Numbered from the stretch's first letter, positions 25,770-39,659 are shown. The stretch is DNA of 64,000 bases from Echinococcus granulosus (GCF_000524195.1 NW_020170394.1:62001-126000), one strand, 5' to 3'. A program made the numbers and translations. Notes: a model not told the origin generated them from the letters alone.

Positions 25770-27760
25770 GGAAATCATGACAGTGTATTTGCCTCTAAAA
25801 TATCATTCATAAGCCTTATGCGTCGTGCTTGGGGTACAGTCCAAGTAACCATTGCTTTTGATTATTTGGCTCTCCTCTATACCCTGGCCCGAGGCCGATT
25901 AAATGTCTTCATGCCTATACTCAAATGGACGTCCAGAATACCGTTTGGTCTTTCAATATGCACTAGGAACCGTAGTGGACGGGTGATTTCGAGCGTGAAT
26001 CTGTATCCAGGTTTATTGCGAATTAGAAAACCTCAAATAAGATGGGGGGATGCTGTCATAGCTGGTGCTGAATTTATTTTTGACAAGTTAGTTTGCCTTT
26101 ATTTACCTCCGCCTTCCCCTTGTCTGTAACGAACAGTTCTGTATCGACTATTCAGGGAGTTTGCGTAGACTTCTCGACATTTGAGTAGCATGGAAAAGGA
26201 TTTCTGAGTATGAGACTAGTGTGTGGTTCAACAGTTCATATTATCAGTGCCGTGTGACTTCGTGGTGACGGGTCGGCGAATCAGGTACACCAGATCTTCA
26301 GTGGAATATTTCTACCTGCAGACCTATTAGCTACTGTCGGTGTTTCCTTTGTGCAGATCCGTCCTAAATGCGCTTCGCGCAACGCTGTCGGTAATACTGT
26401 GGTGGTGATTTGCTGAGAAGTGTTGCCTATTTGCATTATTTCATAATATTCCAACCTTTTGGAATGCAGCTCATTGGTTTGACTAAATGGAAGTGCCTTA
26501 TCGATTCTGGTGTTGCATCCTGAACATTTAGTCAGATTATGGAATCAAACTTGAAACTGTTCATGATTCAGCCAACTTGATTCAACATCAGACATTGCTT
26601 TGATAGCCACATGTTAGGAGTTACATGCCGATAAGTACATGCCACGTGCTTCCTACCCTGCTTTGACGTGAATAGATATGAAAGCGGGATAGGAAGGAAA
26701 GTTGTTAGGGTTGCGCCTAACTATATCATTCCCAGATGCATTGCTATTGCATTTTAATTTTATTCACGAAAAACACAAACGTTATTCTGCCAAAAACAGG
26801 GGAGTTATTGCTCCACCCTATGTCCCTACCAACTTGATTGACTTGTAGAAGCGTCATAACTAGTCAAATATACAATTTCTGAAGAAGTGAGAAAACTTCC
26901 TCCACGAGGCGCTCTATTCCCCAGTTGTCTGATATCCTTCCCACTGCCAGCAGCCACTAGATCAAAGAGATGCCGTATGAATAAATATTTCTACATCTCC
27001 GCATCACATCTTGTGGTGTCAACAATGGAACCGCTAAGGTCACGGAAACAGTGAGAAGTTCGTCATGGAGGGGAACGCGCGATGTTAAAATTTACACTCC
27101 ACTCATACGATCGCTGTTAATCTTTTAGAAAAGTTAAAAAGTTAAATCTCGGGCGTGCTACCAAAATTACAGGTATGAATTTAGGACGCAGTTCCGTATA
27201 TTATGGCTTGATTACACACGGTTCGGCATTCCAGAAGCCTAATGACCACTATGGTGCAGTTAAGGGCGCGCCTAAACCCCCTTCAATTAAAGCTAGCAGC
27301 TCCGGGCAGGCGAAATCCCGACAGCGCGCTGAAAGCACACATGTTGAGATCGACTAAAGCACACGGCGGGGAACATGTTTCTAGTCGAAATGGCAAAATC
27401 AGATTACGCACTGCCGGTCAAGAGTAGGAGCGTTTGGACCCAGTAAGCAATGGTAACATTGCATCGAACATACCGGTGCATAATCGGGGTAATGATTCAA
27501 CAACTATTTCCTACTTCTAGCCTTGGGAAACCTTCATTCAATGTCTAAAGAACAGTAAAACTCGCCGAGTAGACACATAAATGCATTGTTTTCGTAATTT
27601 TTAAGAAAGATTAGAATGGAGACAGAGTTATGGGTGTATAGTTGGCGTTTGTGTTGTTGATAGGTATCACGAAGAATAGGCTGTACACTACCTACGCTGA
27701 GGTGAGTGGGTTGAAAAGGAGGGAGGAGAAAAACGCAGACATAGAGGAAACCAACGGATT
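25770..27760. other. Intergenic spacer between PRMT1 and the unrecognised nuclear gene
   Basis: No gene identified. An open frame at 25818-26129 and two overlapping ones at 27175-27427 have no family resemblance and no complete set of splice partners. Scattered GC-richer patches (26200-26420, 27280-27430) may be decayed repeats. Confidence 0.35.
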
Positions 27761-30700
27761 TTACAGAAAACCACTCCTAAGGTTGTTATTCCATATGGTA
27801 GCAGTCACCGGGGGCTGATTGGAGATGGGGCTGTTGGTGGAGGAGCCAGGAGTAGAAGGCTGGTGCAATGCGGTGTGGATGGAACTGACGGAGGGACTGA
27901 AGTAGGCAACAGCAGCCATGGCTAGTGCAGCAGCAGCATCCGAGGTCAACAAGGGATAGCCCGTGGTTGTGGCACTGAGGAGAGCCTGTTGGTGGATTGG
28001 TGCGGCTGTTGCTGTTGTTGTGCCGTCAGGGGTGGTTGTGGTGGTGGTGGTAGGCACATGATGTTGCTGAAGTGGTACGATTCCTGGCAAGAGAGTTGAT
28101 TGGAAGGACGGCGCTGCTACTCCTCCTGTGGCCGATGCAGCTGCTGAGGTGGAAGGACTGAAGAAACAGATTCCAGCACCACCACTATTTCCACTACTGG
28201 GCACCGCTTGTACATGTGTGAGTAGAGGAGGATCCGGAGGTGGCAATGGCTCGTTCCGAGGTGTCCACATTGTCGCTGGTCTACGGCCAAGCGAACAATC
28301 TAAAAAAGAAGAGTAAATTTTGTTTACATTTGTTTGTGTACTTTGTGTCACAGTCACCAAATGGTATTCTCATCAAGCTTTATTAAACTGGCCAAATCCT
28401 TTTTTAAATTCCCCTTTTTTTGGCAAGGCCAGCATCAAGCAAAATCGCGAAAAGCCGCTTTTTGAGACACCTATACGCGAATTTCAAATTTTCGACAAAA
28501 TCTGGCTTACTTTTTAATTGGGAACCGGTCACTGGGGCTATTGGTATTCCCACCGCATCACATATTTCCGACGACGCTTAATAAGGAAAATCAACGAAGA
28601 CCTTACGTCAACGAAAAGGAAAAATAACTAACCATTCCAAAAGGAGTCATTGGGATGGGAAGAGACGGTGTGTGTTGCAGAGTTTGGTTTCATAAGGGAA
28701 CTGTTGCCATAGCTGCCAACTAAATTGGATGTGGCGTCAGACTACAAAACACAAAAACGACAAGATGTTTCATCTAGGGTATTTCAAAAAAATTGGAAGG
28801 AAGCATAAGGTTATTCTACTTCTCATTCGGGAAATAAATAAGGAAGAGAATGAGTCTGCCGCATCTGCTTATGGACAGATTCCTGTGTAATATCAACGTA
28901 ACGAGTGCAAAAGTTTAATCATGTCAAGGCTTCATTCTGAGCTGTCAGAATGTACTGGATGTTATTTGTAGCAGATCTTTAATTGGATTCTTAGGCCATC
29001 CCAGCCCATGGCGTGGCATCTTCGTTACGATGTCGGCCCTGAGGTGGTGTTCAACGAAAAGATCGTGTGAATCTGCAGTTCCAACTTCCCGGTTCATGTC
29101 ACCAAAGAAACACGGGTCGGCGGCAATGAGTCAGTTAGAAAGCGTAGCAGCGGCCTAATGGTGTTGTAGGTAGCAGGACTAGGACTAGCGTTCTACCTTC
29201 CAGCGAGTCCCTGACAAATCTGCCATCGAAGGAACTAGTAGTTCGGGGCAAAAATCTTGTGCGCTAAGGTCAAGGTCATGAAATGCAACTTTTCCGTGTA
29301 GGATGCCGCGACATAAAGGCGAGATAGCAGGAGCCAAAGCTTACTGTTTGGAGTGAGGAGGAAGACATGACGTTGGGTTGAGGAAGGAGTTGAGTTGAAG
29401 CAAACGAAGAATGGCTACCTATGCTTGTGACTTGCTGCAACGAAGACGGTAGACCCATGGTCAAGGCCGGTGCTCCGACTGAGCAGGCAATCACCTAGGA
29501 AAGGGAAATTGGAAAGAATTGGGTCTCCCAGAGTCAGGTGGCGATTATTTGGGTCCCCCCACTTACAGATGTGGTAAAAGGCGGGAGAGTCGAATGTTGG
29601 TCGTGGACACCAAAAAGAGTCGCTGTTGTGTCTATGGTTGGAAGTGGTGATTGTGGCTGTGGCACCTCGACTCCCAAATCCGGATGGTTCGAAGTAGCCG
29701 GATTTAGCTGAAGTGTTGGCTGACCAAGTATCGTAGTCCTTTTGCTACACTCTTGAAAATCCTTACCTAGTGTCAGTCCAACTCCGTTTTCTTCGCCGCT
29801 TTGGAAGGGAACGATAAATATTAAAGAACAACGCCTTAAATAACTGTGGGTCAAATTGTAACAAAGTTAATTTAAAAGCAATGATATGTATAGACTTCAA
29901 TACTGGTGTGACGGATTTAGTAGCACTTTTTAAAGAATGAATATCTTTCGTAGTGCAGTTGTTGAAGTCAAGCATGATCAACCCGGATTGTTTTTCTCAA
30001 GAAGATTTTTTGGGTTGGAATGGAACTGCTTATATCGTCTACAATGCGCACCACACCTTATTGATGTGATTTTGTTCAGTTTTTACCATAAGACTAACGT
30101 ATCATAGTAACTCTGTTATCGTATCTAAGGCATTAACAGATCTATCTTGCCGCATTTCGAGATATTCCCTTCCAACAATCGAGTAAAATAACATTGACCT
30201 TCAATGCTTTTGAACATCAGTGTGAATTGCATTTTTTTGCCAGTACATCGGCATTACGAACCATACAACCTCCACAGTGCTCCAGCCTTTGTTCCTACCG
30301 CTCTAAGAGTTTTGTAGTGATTTTCAAATAAATGTGGGTAAATTCACAAGCCTACTTTTACTCCCATAAAAATGTTTTATACTACTGAAACAAGGCATTA
30401 CCAGGGAAAGTTAATACACTTTTCTCCTCTAAAATCGTGAACATCTTCCAATATTTATGCAGCTTCACGTCACGTAAAGAATTCGACCTCACCTGTTCAC
30501 ATGGTCTATCTCTTCTTCAGGCAGTAGAACAGGAGGATCCGGTGAAGGAGAACGTCTTCTTTTCTTTGATGCAGACACGAGACAGCAGGTCTCTTGGGCG
30601 TTGCTCACAGGTGACGATGGAAGGGCATAGGGATCATCGGGCTCTGCTAATTTGGCTTCTGCTGTTGTTAATGCTGCAGCAGGCTGGTGTTTCTGATAGA

Positions 30701-33606
30701 CACGACGGTACTGTGATTTCACTCGCACCCGACCGTTTTCCCCTATTGCCAGGGTTAACTTTGGTATCACAGTTCCTTCTTCTCTTGGCATCTTCTTCCC
30801 ATCTGCTCCTTTATTCACCACCATTTTCAGCGGATTTAAAACTTGTTGATGCTCTATAGTGCAACAGAGCCAATGCATTAACTCATTGCTGCAATAATAT
30901 ATTTTAATCTAATGCATAAAACACTTGCTCTGTTAAGAATAATGGGATTATCAGCAGTCTTATATCGCATAATTACCCGCATCATTCCTTGCCACAAAAG
31001 AGGAATCTTCACTTCTCGCTGTAGAGCCCACGTTTTGACAAGTCTTCTTCACTATGGAATTTTTTTCGTATTTTCGTCGACTGCTGGAAACGGCTGAATC
31101 GGAAGTGGCCGAGGGGGAGTTTGAGCGCAACCTGTGGGCCCATGTACCACCAGTGCTTACTGTCGTCGCTGAGTCCAATGGTTTCAATGTAGTTACGTTC
31201 AAGCACATCTGTAGTATCGCCTCTGACTTAGTCCTCTGAAATTGCGATGTTGTCAGTAGCGTACTTACAAAGTATGAGTAGTAAATTTTGAAAACCTCTA
31301 TGTTGAACGAGTACCTTCACCCCATTTTGCAACGGCTGTTGTTGAGCATTTCCAACGGGTTTGTGAGTACTCTGCTCCCCTGGAGTGGGATTCGATGAAC
31401 TAGTACCACGTTTTCGGCGTGACCGCCCTTTTGCAGTAGCGGCAGGTTGTGGTGGAGAGAGCTCCTGCCTTGCGTGGCCTGCATGCTTATTTCGACCGTC
31501 GGCTAAACTCTGTGAGTGCAAAAGGGAAGCAGTGAGGTTAAAACTAAGTCTTTTCCAATGTAATCTTTGAGGTAACAAACGTGTTTGTCAGCATTTATAA
31601 AAGCTAATTCGGGTAATTAGCAAGCATAGCATACGAAAACATGCACGTGTCCGAAGAGCGCTAGAGCCGAGACATTTTTGCCAGAGGACGTAGCCCACGA
31701 TCCATGTGCAACTTCGCCCAGACAGTCACTTCCGCCACTCGGTTAGCACAATCTCCACCCACCACAACAACTACAACGTCGACGTCGCAACGCCCAAGTG
31801 TGTGCGTGTGTGTAAGAGATGACACTATCAGAAAATGTACATTCACGTCTCAAACACCCACCAACGCATCTTAATCAAACACCTCCTTCCATCTTCAAGT
31901 GCATTGGCTGTTGTCAAGCCTTACTAGTTGCGTACAGCGTAAATAGAATACAATGAGAATGTGTAAGTCTGCATCCCTATGAATCCCACCCTATTATGGT
32001 GTTGCGTTTTCCAAAATCTTCTCCTTGGCAGGGTGCTGCCTGATCACTAGATAGTGATTGACCGCATAACACCTTATGAATACTAGGCAAATGAATCCGT
32101 GCTCACGAAACAAGGTCCTCTAACCATTGCACAAAATCTATAGGTGTAATAGTAAACCTGACATCGGGCTTTACCATCAGGAGACCAAACACCATGAACC
32201 AAAGAGGGTCTTTAATGATCACACAGCAGCGCTAGCCTCTTGCGTGCCCCACCGTAGTCATTCACGCCTACACGCCAGATTAATTCCTCGCTTAGCCTTC
32301 AGATTTACTTCACTATCACAACAGTAGATTTTGTTTTGAAAGTGTAAAATCCATAATGATTAATAAGACTAGAGGGGTAAATTATGATTACCTTAAGCGT
32401 CGTCGATCGGCTTATATAGTGGCCGAAAAACTCGTATCATTAAACAAACAAATAACGTCTCCCATCGTCTTGCCTCTAAATTTACACCGATTCAATATGT
32501 AATCAGTTCGCAGGAGTAGTCATTTTAACTAATAAATGTAAATAATGTGAAAGAGAGTGATTGACTCACCCGCATAAATGTATAAACGTGGCTGTTTTCT
32601 ACCCCAGAAATTGAGGCAAAACACACCCTCAACGGATATTTACGACAAAATATGAGACTCTCAGTAGTGAAATCATGAAGCCTAGTTATTTTATAAGTTA
32701 ACACTCGGAGAGGGAATGCATAGAAAGATGTCGCCATCAACTTTGGCCCAATTCAGTCTTCAAGTGTGTAATATGCTTCTCTCTGCACGCCATCGCCTTA
32801 TCCTATTTGTTTAGTGACTGTTTAACTCGTCTTAATGTACGCCTTTTCTTATAAATTAACACTCGATATATGAAACAAAAAAGGTCCGCGTACTCGCTGA
32901 AGAGCTTTCTCGAGATCCCTGTCCACAACCTCAAGACGCTGCGGTGGGAGGCACGACCGAGTGGGACGCTGGTGTTGATGCTGTTGTTGATGGTTCTGAT
33001 GCCACCGCTCCCCAATACTGCGAGTATCCTCCTCATCAGTGCTCGCGTTGGTCACACTGGAGGAGGGAGGAGCCGTAGTGATTGCGGTGTCTCCCAGCAT
33101 CTCTGGAAGTGGGGAGAGGATGGAACGACCGTTTTCGATGTCGGTTGAAAGTATGGGACCTAGTGCACCACTCCTAACCGGGTTCGATCGGTAATCGCGT
33201 GACCAAACATATCGGAAGTTCAGTGTCTCTGTGATTCCCGTGGAAGTAGCATTAGTACTGTGATTGCTGTCTAGTGTTGGGGCACTTCGGTGCTTCACCT
33301 CCTCATTCATAAAGTTGGTGCTGGGAGTGGCTGATATCAATTGTTTGACTTTCATGACCAATCGATTCGTGCCCTTCATGCGCGTTCGACGAATTCTGGC
33401 CGCTGAAAATGAAAAATAAAACCTTTTATCCCCCCGAAACAGTGTTATGCGCTCTTGTGAGGAGAAACAAAAGTTTGATTGCGATAAGTACCTCCTTAAA
33501 ATAGCAATTCTGGACTTTAATTACATTATGCACTGGAGCTACATCTTTCAGCTAGGTCGTCATCGCCACTATTAGTTCCCGGTGAGTTAATCAGTGCGGG
33601 TACTTC
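27761..33606 (-). CDS. Unrecognised Ser/Thr/Pro-rich, probably nuclear protein (10-exon model, 5' end open)
   Basis: I do not recognise the family. Ten minus-strand exons join with matching phases: about 33606-33543, 33402-32894, 31509-31315, 31208-31161, 31131-31053, 30853-30493, 29798-29567, 29494-29345, 28741-28633 and 28299-27761 (stop). The first listed exon (EVPALINSPGTNSGDDDLAE) starts mid-phase, so more 5' exons are missing. Visible features: a basic stretch ARIRRTRMKGTNRLVMKVK; a His/Gln run near 32990; an AT-hook/NLS-like KGRSRRKRG; PKLTLAIGENGRVRVKSQYR followed by an NLS-like SKKRRRSPSPDPP; and a long Ser/Thr/Pro/Gln/Ala-rich C-terminus with a poly-Thr run and an Ala-rich helix (SDAAAALAMAAVAYF). 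This composition suggests a transcription or chromatin regulator, by inference only. The 31160-31132 intron would be 29 nt. The donor at 31321 is an alternative to 31315. Confidence 0.7.
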
Positions 33607-36600
33607 AACTACCGGAATTTTTGCACACGCACACACAAATCTTATCTATCTTCGTTATTTCCGCACAACTCCAAACATTAAAGCATTCAAAAATTGATAA
33701 CTTTTAATGTTACCAGTGAAGAAATGTCATTATTACGAGTAGTAGATTATAGTTTCTATCAAGTTTATGACTTCTTACATTGCAGTCCCAAGATGGCGTA
33801 CCGCATGATCTAGTACAACAGAAACGAGTTCGTAAAAACGCTCACATGAGCATAAATGAAAAGGCTTTTCGATTTCCAGATGCAACCATCGAATGTAACC
33901 TTCAATTAATTCAACTATCTATTATATCCTCCATTGAAACGCCAAATTTTAGAACCCACGAATTTTACTTTTATAGACCATTTCATTTCCAGCCACCCTT
34001 GTTTCCAACTCGCTTCATTTTCCAACTGTTCATTCTATCTCCCATTTGAATGTCTAATTTTAATGCCAAGAGAATGTTTTAATCATCGCTTGGAGAAAGA
34101 TCGATGGAACACGGAGGATTATGATAAGACAGTACCTCTCTCGAGGAAAAGCCCCTTCACAAGTAAGTTTCGCAGCAGTACGAGGTCTTGAGTTGTCTGG
34201 CAAGAGGAAAACGTTCTCCCCACTGATTGACTAGACTCGGTTGCTTCTCAAAAATAAAGTGTTCTAGCAAACCGAGTTAGATCACAGCAGGTAGGTGAAT
34301 CCCGAGTGTAACAACTTAGCTTTAACCAAGAGGTGAGCTGAAGTGGCGCTCTAGAAGTGTGGGGCGGGCAGACTATTTAGGATAAGCGATGACAAGATCA
34401 TTTCCATTCACAGGCCAATTAGCAAGTACGTGAAAGTGGAGAATGGAATGAAAGTACCTGAAGGACTATCGTCATCTGTTAGTGCATATGGGTGAAACCC
34501 ATTTACTTACTTGCCTCGATCACCACTTTTCCTTTCTAATTTATGATCAAACGTATTTTTCACCACTCACCTTGGGTACTACTGAAAATTACTTCTAGAT
34601 ACATTAACCTCGAATTATTTTAATCATGCGTGACACACCATTGGCCATTGCAAAGAATAGGGGGCCATGATGAATGTGGCGGACCTACATTTGAGCAATC
34701 CCTACCAGAATCGAAATTTTGCATAATTCCTGAGCCACATTTTCTCCAAGTGCAATATAACTGACGCGAAGCCTTTGTAGTTTCTGAAACGATGTTCTGA
34801 TATTCCATGCAATGGAAAATAGTGGGGAGCACCCAAAAAGTGCCGTATTGATAGACTGACGCATGTCTGCTTTGTAATGAATACAAGCATTTGCGTTTTG
34901 CAAGTCTCTACAGGTTACAGCAAGTCATCGGAGCAAACTACACCGGAAGTGACACGAACTCTTCATAACCTAATATTTCCTTCTTGATTTTGAGATGAAG
35001 TTCTCGAGGCTATGGCTAGGATAACCAATGAAGCTATCTCCAATCATTCAGTTGTCTGAGCCAAAATGAAGAGAATTTCATCCAGTAATTACGAGAAGGG
35101 CCAATAAACTTGAATTAGTCCTCGCAGAGCTGCATAATTTAATACAAGTTATGGTTGGAAATTTTTGAGGTGTTCTACCCTAAATTTACTTAACATTTCC
35201 ACCCAATCACCTAACATTGTAGAATCAGGCCCAATAATTCCATTAAAGCGCAATATGTTCGTAAGAAGCCATCTTCTGAGTGCAAAAGTAGGGTTTACTA
35301 TGGCAGTATTGCAAAAGCCACAGGAAGGCAATTGAATGTATTATGAACCCAAGAACTTTACGGAAAATATCGAGACTGCAGGGAGGGAAATAAATGAATA
35401 AAGTGATCAGAGAGAAGTTATTTGCCGGTTAAATTTCGATTGGTAGGTGCAGGACATCCTCAATAGGACTGCACTATTATGCGGAAACGTGCAAACATTA
35501 CCACTGCAATTTGGTCTCCGTGAAATGGTGAAACTTTAGCATTATTACGTTGGACATAGGTGCAACTTGAGAGTGGGTATTCTTGCAATCGAAATACTCG
35601 TGTAATAGTTCAAGGTTAAACTCGACCCATTATTCAGCGTATGCCCGCAACTGAGGTCAATCTGATATGCGTGGTTTATGTTTTCCCCTTTCAGTAAGTT
35701 AGCGCAATGCGTAATAATTTGCAGTGCAGGCCGTAAACATTTTCATATACTCAAACTTGCGATCAAATTCTGCTACTATAAACCGATAGGCAGAATGAAT
35801 CAATGATTTGGTTTGTACTTTTTCCAAAAAAGTACACATAGCCTGGAGACTCCGATCAACTTCAACTTAAGTCATATCACTTATGGAAGTAAAGGTCTTT
35901 TATATGCAGTAAATTGCTTTAGAGAGATAGGCCATAGGTAAAAAACTAAAAAAAACCAAGACATCAAACTCACGGCCGAATATGGATTTCCTCAAAGATG
36001 GGCAGATGGCATCTCCGCAATCATCAGATTGACGCCGAACGAAAACCATTCTAGTGTTTGATTTCGCCTCTCCGTTTAAAATTTTCGAGATAATCCATGA
36101 GGGTGCTGCAATAACATTCTCCAAACCAGTCCACTGGTCCCAACTTGGTGAGTCGAGGTCTGTACCAACTTCTCCCTTTTCGGTGGCCAATTGGGGTATA
36201 GCCACGCGCCATCCTATGCCAGGACAGATTGGAGACTTGTAGCCATCCAAAAGCATCCGCTTCATTGAAATGAATCGGTTGTATACACTGACTGGCAAAA
36301 TCAAGAAGCTTGGAGATTGGTTGGGAAATTTATTTTGATGAATTGATGATACACCTAGAAATTGATCAAGAAAATGTGTACCAAACATTAAACGAGTTTG
36401 AGCTCAAGTAATTTATCGGAGGTAGCCATGCCTATATTGAAAGCTAAGTGGTATTCCTTCATGGACATCTAATTTGATGTACACAGGCCAGAAGCAAACC
36501 TTTAAATACATAAACAAAACTGGAGTCCTATGCGTTACAGTACGTAATTCGGCTGGAGGACTCGATTCAATTGACTATTAAAAATGAATGAGAAAGGAGG

Positions 36601-37227
36601 AACGTCGTGCGAACACGAGTCGTTAATTAACGATGGCTAGCCGAATCTGAAGCAAAAAGATTCGTTATTTGCTGATAAGTTGAACTAAATTAATTTATTA
36701 GTGATCCGCTCTTTTGGAGAGCATTTGCGGTGTGCCGAACACGCTATCAAGAAATGCAGGATTAGGATGAAGCAGAGGGTTATTGATTATGGAAATTCCA
36801 CGCTTAATGGTGGTGATAGGGCACTGGAGACTATCAGGGCTTTATCAAAAACACGATGACATTGAAGAAAGGCTGTGTAGGGCGGCGTCCAAGCAGTACA
36901 GATAAACTTAATAGCTGGTCAAATAATAACCATATACGACGGGCAAAACTTTTGTGTGGGAGTTCCGCATATTTTGAACTTATATAAAGTATAAAGAGTT
37001 CTTTCCCAAAAAAATTAAGCTTTTTACAAAAAGTGGTGATGCTTATAGTAATAGTAGTAGTGGTGGCAGTATTTTTCGTGAAAACAGTTTTCTTTAATTG
37101 ATAGAGCTACTAGGAGTGTAAACACTGTGGACGGTTTCTCACGTCCCTCCTGCACGTGCCCCAAGCCTTGACAGAGGACACGCATCTGGGTTAGCAGCCT
37201 CCTAAGTGGAGCAGCCCCCAATTCCTT
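33607..37227. other. Gene-poor spacer upstream of the unrecognised nuclear gene
   Basis: Probably holds the missing 5' exons or promoter of the minus-strand gene ending at 27761, plus the 3' flank of the next. The longest open frame (35900-36388, minus, 162 codons) shows no family signature and may be chance or a decayed mobile element. Nothing else stood out. Confidence 0.3.
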
Positions 37228-37496
37228 TTAAGGCCTCGCTAGAGTAGACGGTAATAATACAGCTCAGAAACCCAAACTTTTTGAAATTCAACGGGTAGTA
37301 CGACTCGGTACAATTGCATACCTGTTCTGGATTCACAGTCCTCCAATTTGGCGAGTTTGGAGTAAAATGCCGTAGGGAGCTCGGAAGAACAGTCTGTGAG
37401 TCTTACAGATCCCGCGACGCCCTTGAGAACACGACTGGCGAACTCACTCACCGGCATCGTGAGAAGGCTTTGGTAGGCAACCACTTCGTCATATTG
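37228..37496 (-). CDS. Two 3'-terminal exons of an unidentified minus-strand gene
   Basis: A 175-nt exon (37496-37322) is bounded by a strong acceptor (gtttattttgtag) and a strong donor (ACAG|GTATGC). It reads QYDEVVAYQSLLTMPVSEFA ... SELPTAFYSKLAKLEDCES with coding-like composition, unlike its AT-rich surroundings. It ends in phase 1 and joins an acceptor (ccgtctactctag) at 37239, giving the short C-terminus RTARP and a TAA at 37230-37228. I do not recognise the protein. Upstream exons would lie at higher coordinates, possibly the 38.2 kb exon, but phase to that exon does not match directly. Confidence 0.5.
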
Positions 37497-38140
37497 CTAC
37501 AAAATAAACACAAGCAATTTTTACAATACTAACGGTGCCGTATTTTCGGTTTATTACAGTGAGTATCAGTTCCACTCCAGTTGACTATGAAGGGTTAGTG
37601 CATTGTCACACGTGGGATAACTAAGCATCAGTAAAAGTAAGACTTAAAAAATTTGAGACATAATTGCAACTTTGGCAAAGTGTTTGCAGCAGTGATTATG
37701 TATATAACGTTGGGGCTTTGTAATGACGCAATGCAAATTGAAGCCAACTGAAGATCCAGCAAGAAATATGCAATAAGAAGCGAAATTTAAGAGCAGGAAA
37801 TGACTTATTCCATAATAGCAAACAATGTATGAAAGGCGAGAAGAATGGACGTAATTCATTCGCCAACCCACTACTTGACGCCCACAAAATGAAGCTACGC
37901 ACCGTCGAGGGAAGGGGCGATAATCAGCAATCCACTTCAATATTCGGCTATTTAAGGTGGTGATGCGTTTACATACCTTTATGAGGACATATGGAGTGCT
38001 TATTACGAAAGAACATCAGCATTACCACAACAGAAAGTGTATTTTGACCTAAATAACATGTTTTACACTTTCAAAGAACAATTCAACACAAGCAGTGATC
38101 CGTGTTGGGAAAAAAAAAGTATTGCAAGAGTTGAAAAACT

Positions 38141-38354
38141 TCACGCAAAGCTGTTGAGTTTATCCAAAACACTTTGATAAGCATTGGGGGATGGCCACCG
38201 ACTGCTCTCCATCTCCCAGCATCCATTAGCAGCCATGGTTTTGTTGACAGCATCAAATAGAAGAGAGACGAATAAGTGAGTGCGGTCGTACAGGTCTGCG
38301 CAGCCTGGCATCGTCACTGCTGCGCTGACATCCATCATAGGCGTGGGTACGCAG
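38141..38354 (-). CDS. Candidate exon of an unidentified gene
   Basis: Begins after a good acceptor (actcgctgatttgcag) and stays open for 70 codons to a TGA at 38141-38143: VSAAVTMPGCADLYDRTHLF ... SVLDKLNSFA. It could be a terminal exon, or it could splice out at a GT inside GCGTGAAG just before the stop. GC content and amino-acid mix differ from the flanks. Start phase 2 matches the end phase of the 58.9 kb exon, but other exons could lie between. Family unknown. Confidence 0.4.
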
Positions 38355-38584
38355 CTGCAAATCAGCGAGTTGCACTTGTGCCTCTCTTTCACCGTACTTT
38401 GCCACTCCGTATACAAGACCTTTCTATGAAAATCACCGCTAATAAGCTAGGGTTCCATCAGTTTCCACCCAAACATTTTAAAGCGAAGCAGTTGACTGCG
38501 ATGCCATTGATGCAAGCAAAATCTAACAGACCTTTGTCGGAGCTACCGAAATCTATCTTGGATGAACGATGAAACAGGTTCAAA

Positions 38585-38705
38585 GTGGGCGCGCGCGCAG
38601 TCCATCCAGCACGCTTGCACGCACTCAAGGGCGTGAATCACGGTTCTAAGGTAGCAGGGGGGTGACACGCACACCTCTTCCTCCCCCTCCCTCGAGGGAT
38701 GCGGG
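38585..38705. repeat. GC-rich CG/CA-alternating island
   Basis: Contains a GCGCGCGC run, CpG-rich sequence and a pyrimidine-rich end in otherwise AT-rich DNA. One of several similar islands in the right half of the window. Confidence 0.45.
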
Positions 38706-39659
38706 TGGGTAAGAAACGGTGGACTAGACTTGTTAAAACAAAAGTATGCCTCGGAAATTTCTATTTTTCGCGATAAACGAAGTTAGGTATACTCCCTTTG
38801 CCAACCATTGCACTTAACATTTCTTTTCTTACTAAAGTGGAGACTAAATAATGTCGAAAATCGAAGTAAAGTAGCTTTCCACTTTAACCATAAAGCCGTT
38901 AGACCAGACGCTCTGGTAAGTTCATCTGTGGCGTACCAAATAACTGTCAGCATGAAAATAATTTGTGGCATTCACATCCTGTTGGCTGAGTAACTACCCC
39001 TTATTGTTTTCAGATAGGCTTATCTACCTAATTGCTGGTCCAGCTGCATACAATGCTCGGGGAATAGATAGTGCATATCAAGAAATTGTTATTATAGGAT
39101 ATAATGCTGGAATTCGAAAGCATCTGATTTAACGTGTACATTGAGAAGACATCGAATAAGAGCTTCCCCAAACTACAATTTTTCCATGTAGTCAATGGAT
39201 GCTAATATCTCGGATATTGCAGTGCTGCACCAAAGCATAAACGAATGTGAGGGATTGATAGGCAAATTTCTTCAATCTTATCAAATGCTCATACGATATT
39301 TACACAGTAACTAGTAGTATCGAAGCCTCGTTGGTAATGTACATTTGTTGTAGAATGACCGATTGAAATACGTTCAATTACCTCAGTGTTAACAATGATA
39401 TCGCTTTTATGCCAGTATTCTAGTCCGGCAAATGCAGAGTGGAAGTGGGGGAATTCTAGGTTTGCGTAGTTTCGCCTATGTATGGAAAACAACCACTAGA
39501 AATTTCAACTTTAATGGAGATAAAGAATGTCTGAAAATGATTGTGAGGCCTAAAATTGGCATACATCACGCTCTGTGCCTACCACAAACCCAGTTATACA
39601 TGCTGATCATATTACGAGAATCGATGCTGGTTTTACAATTAAGTATCACGAAAGCAGAA

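Noticed and set aside
31054..31239. Plus-strand frame MEFFSYFRRLLETAESEVAE
   Set aside because: Looks protein-like, but it is antisense to two phase-consistent exons of the minus-strand ten-exon gene.
35900..36388. 162-codon minus-strand open frame
   Set aside because: Long, but no domain, splice or codon support; an overlapping plus-strand frame is equally open, so it was left unassigned.
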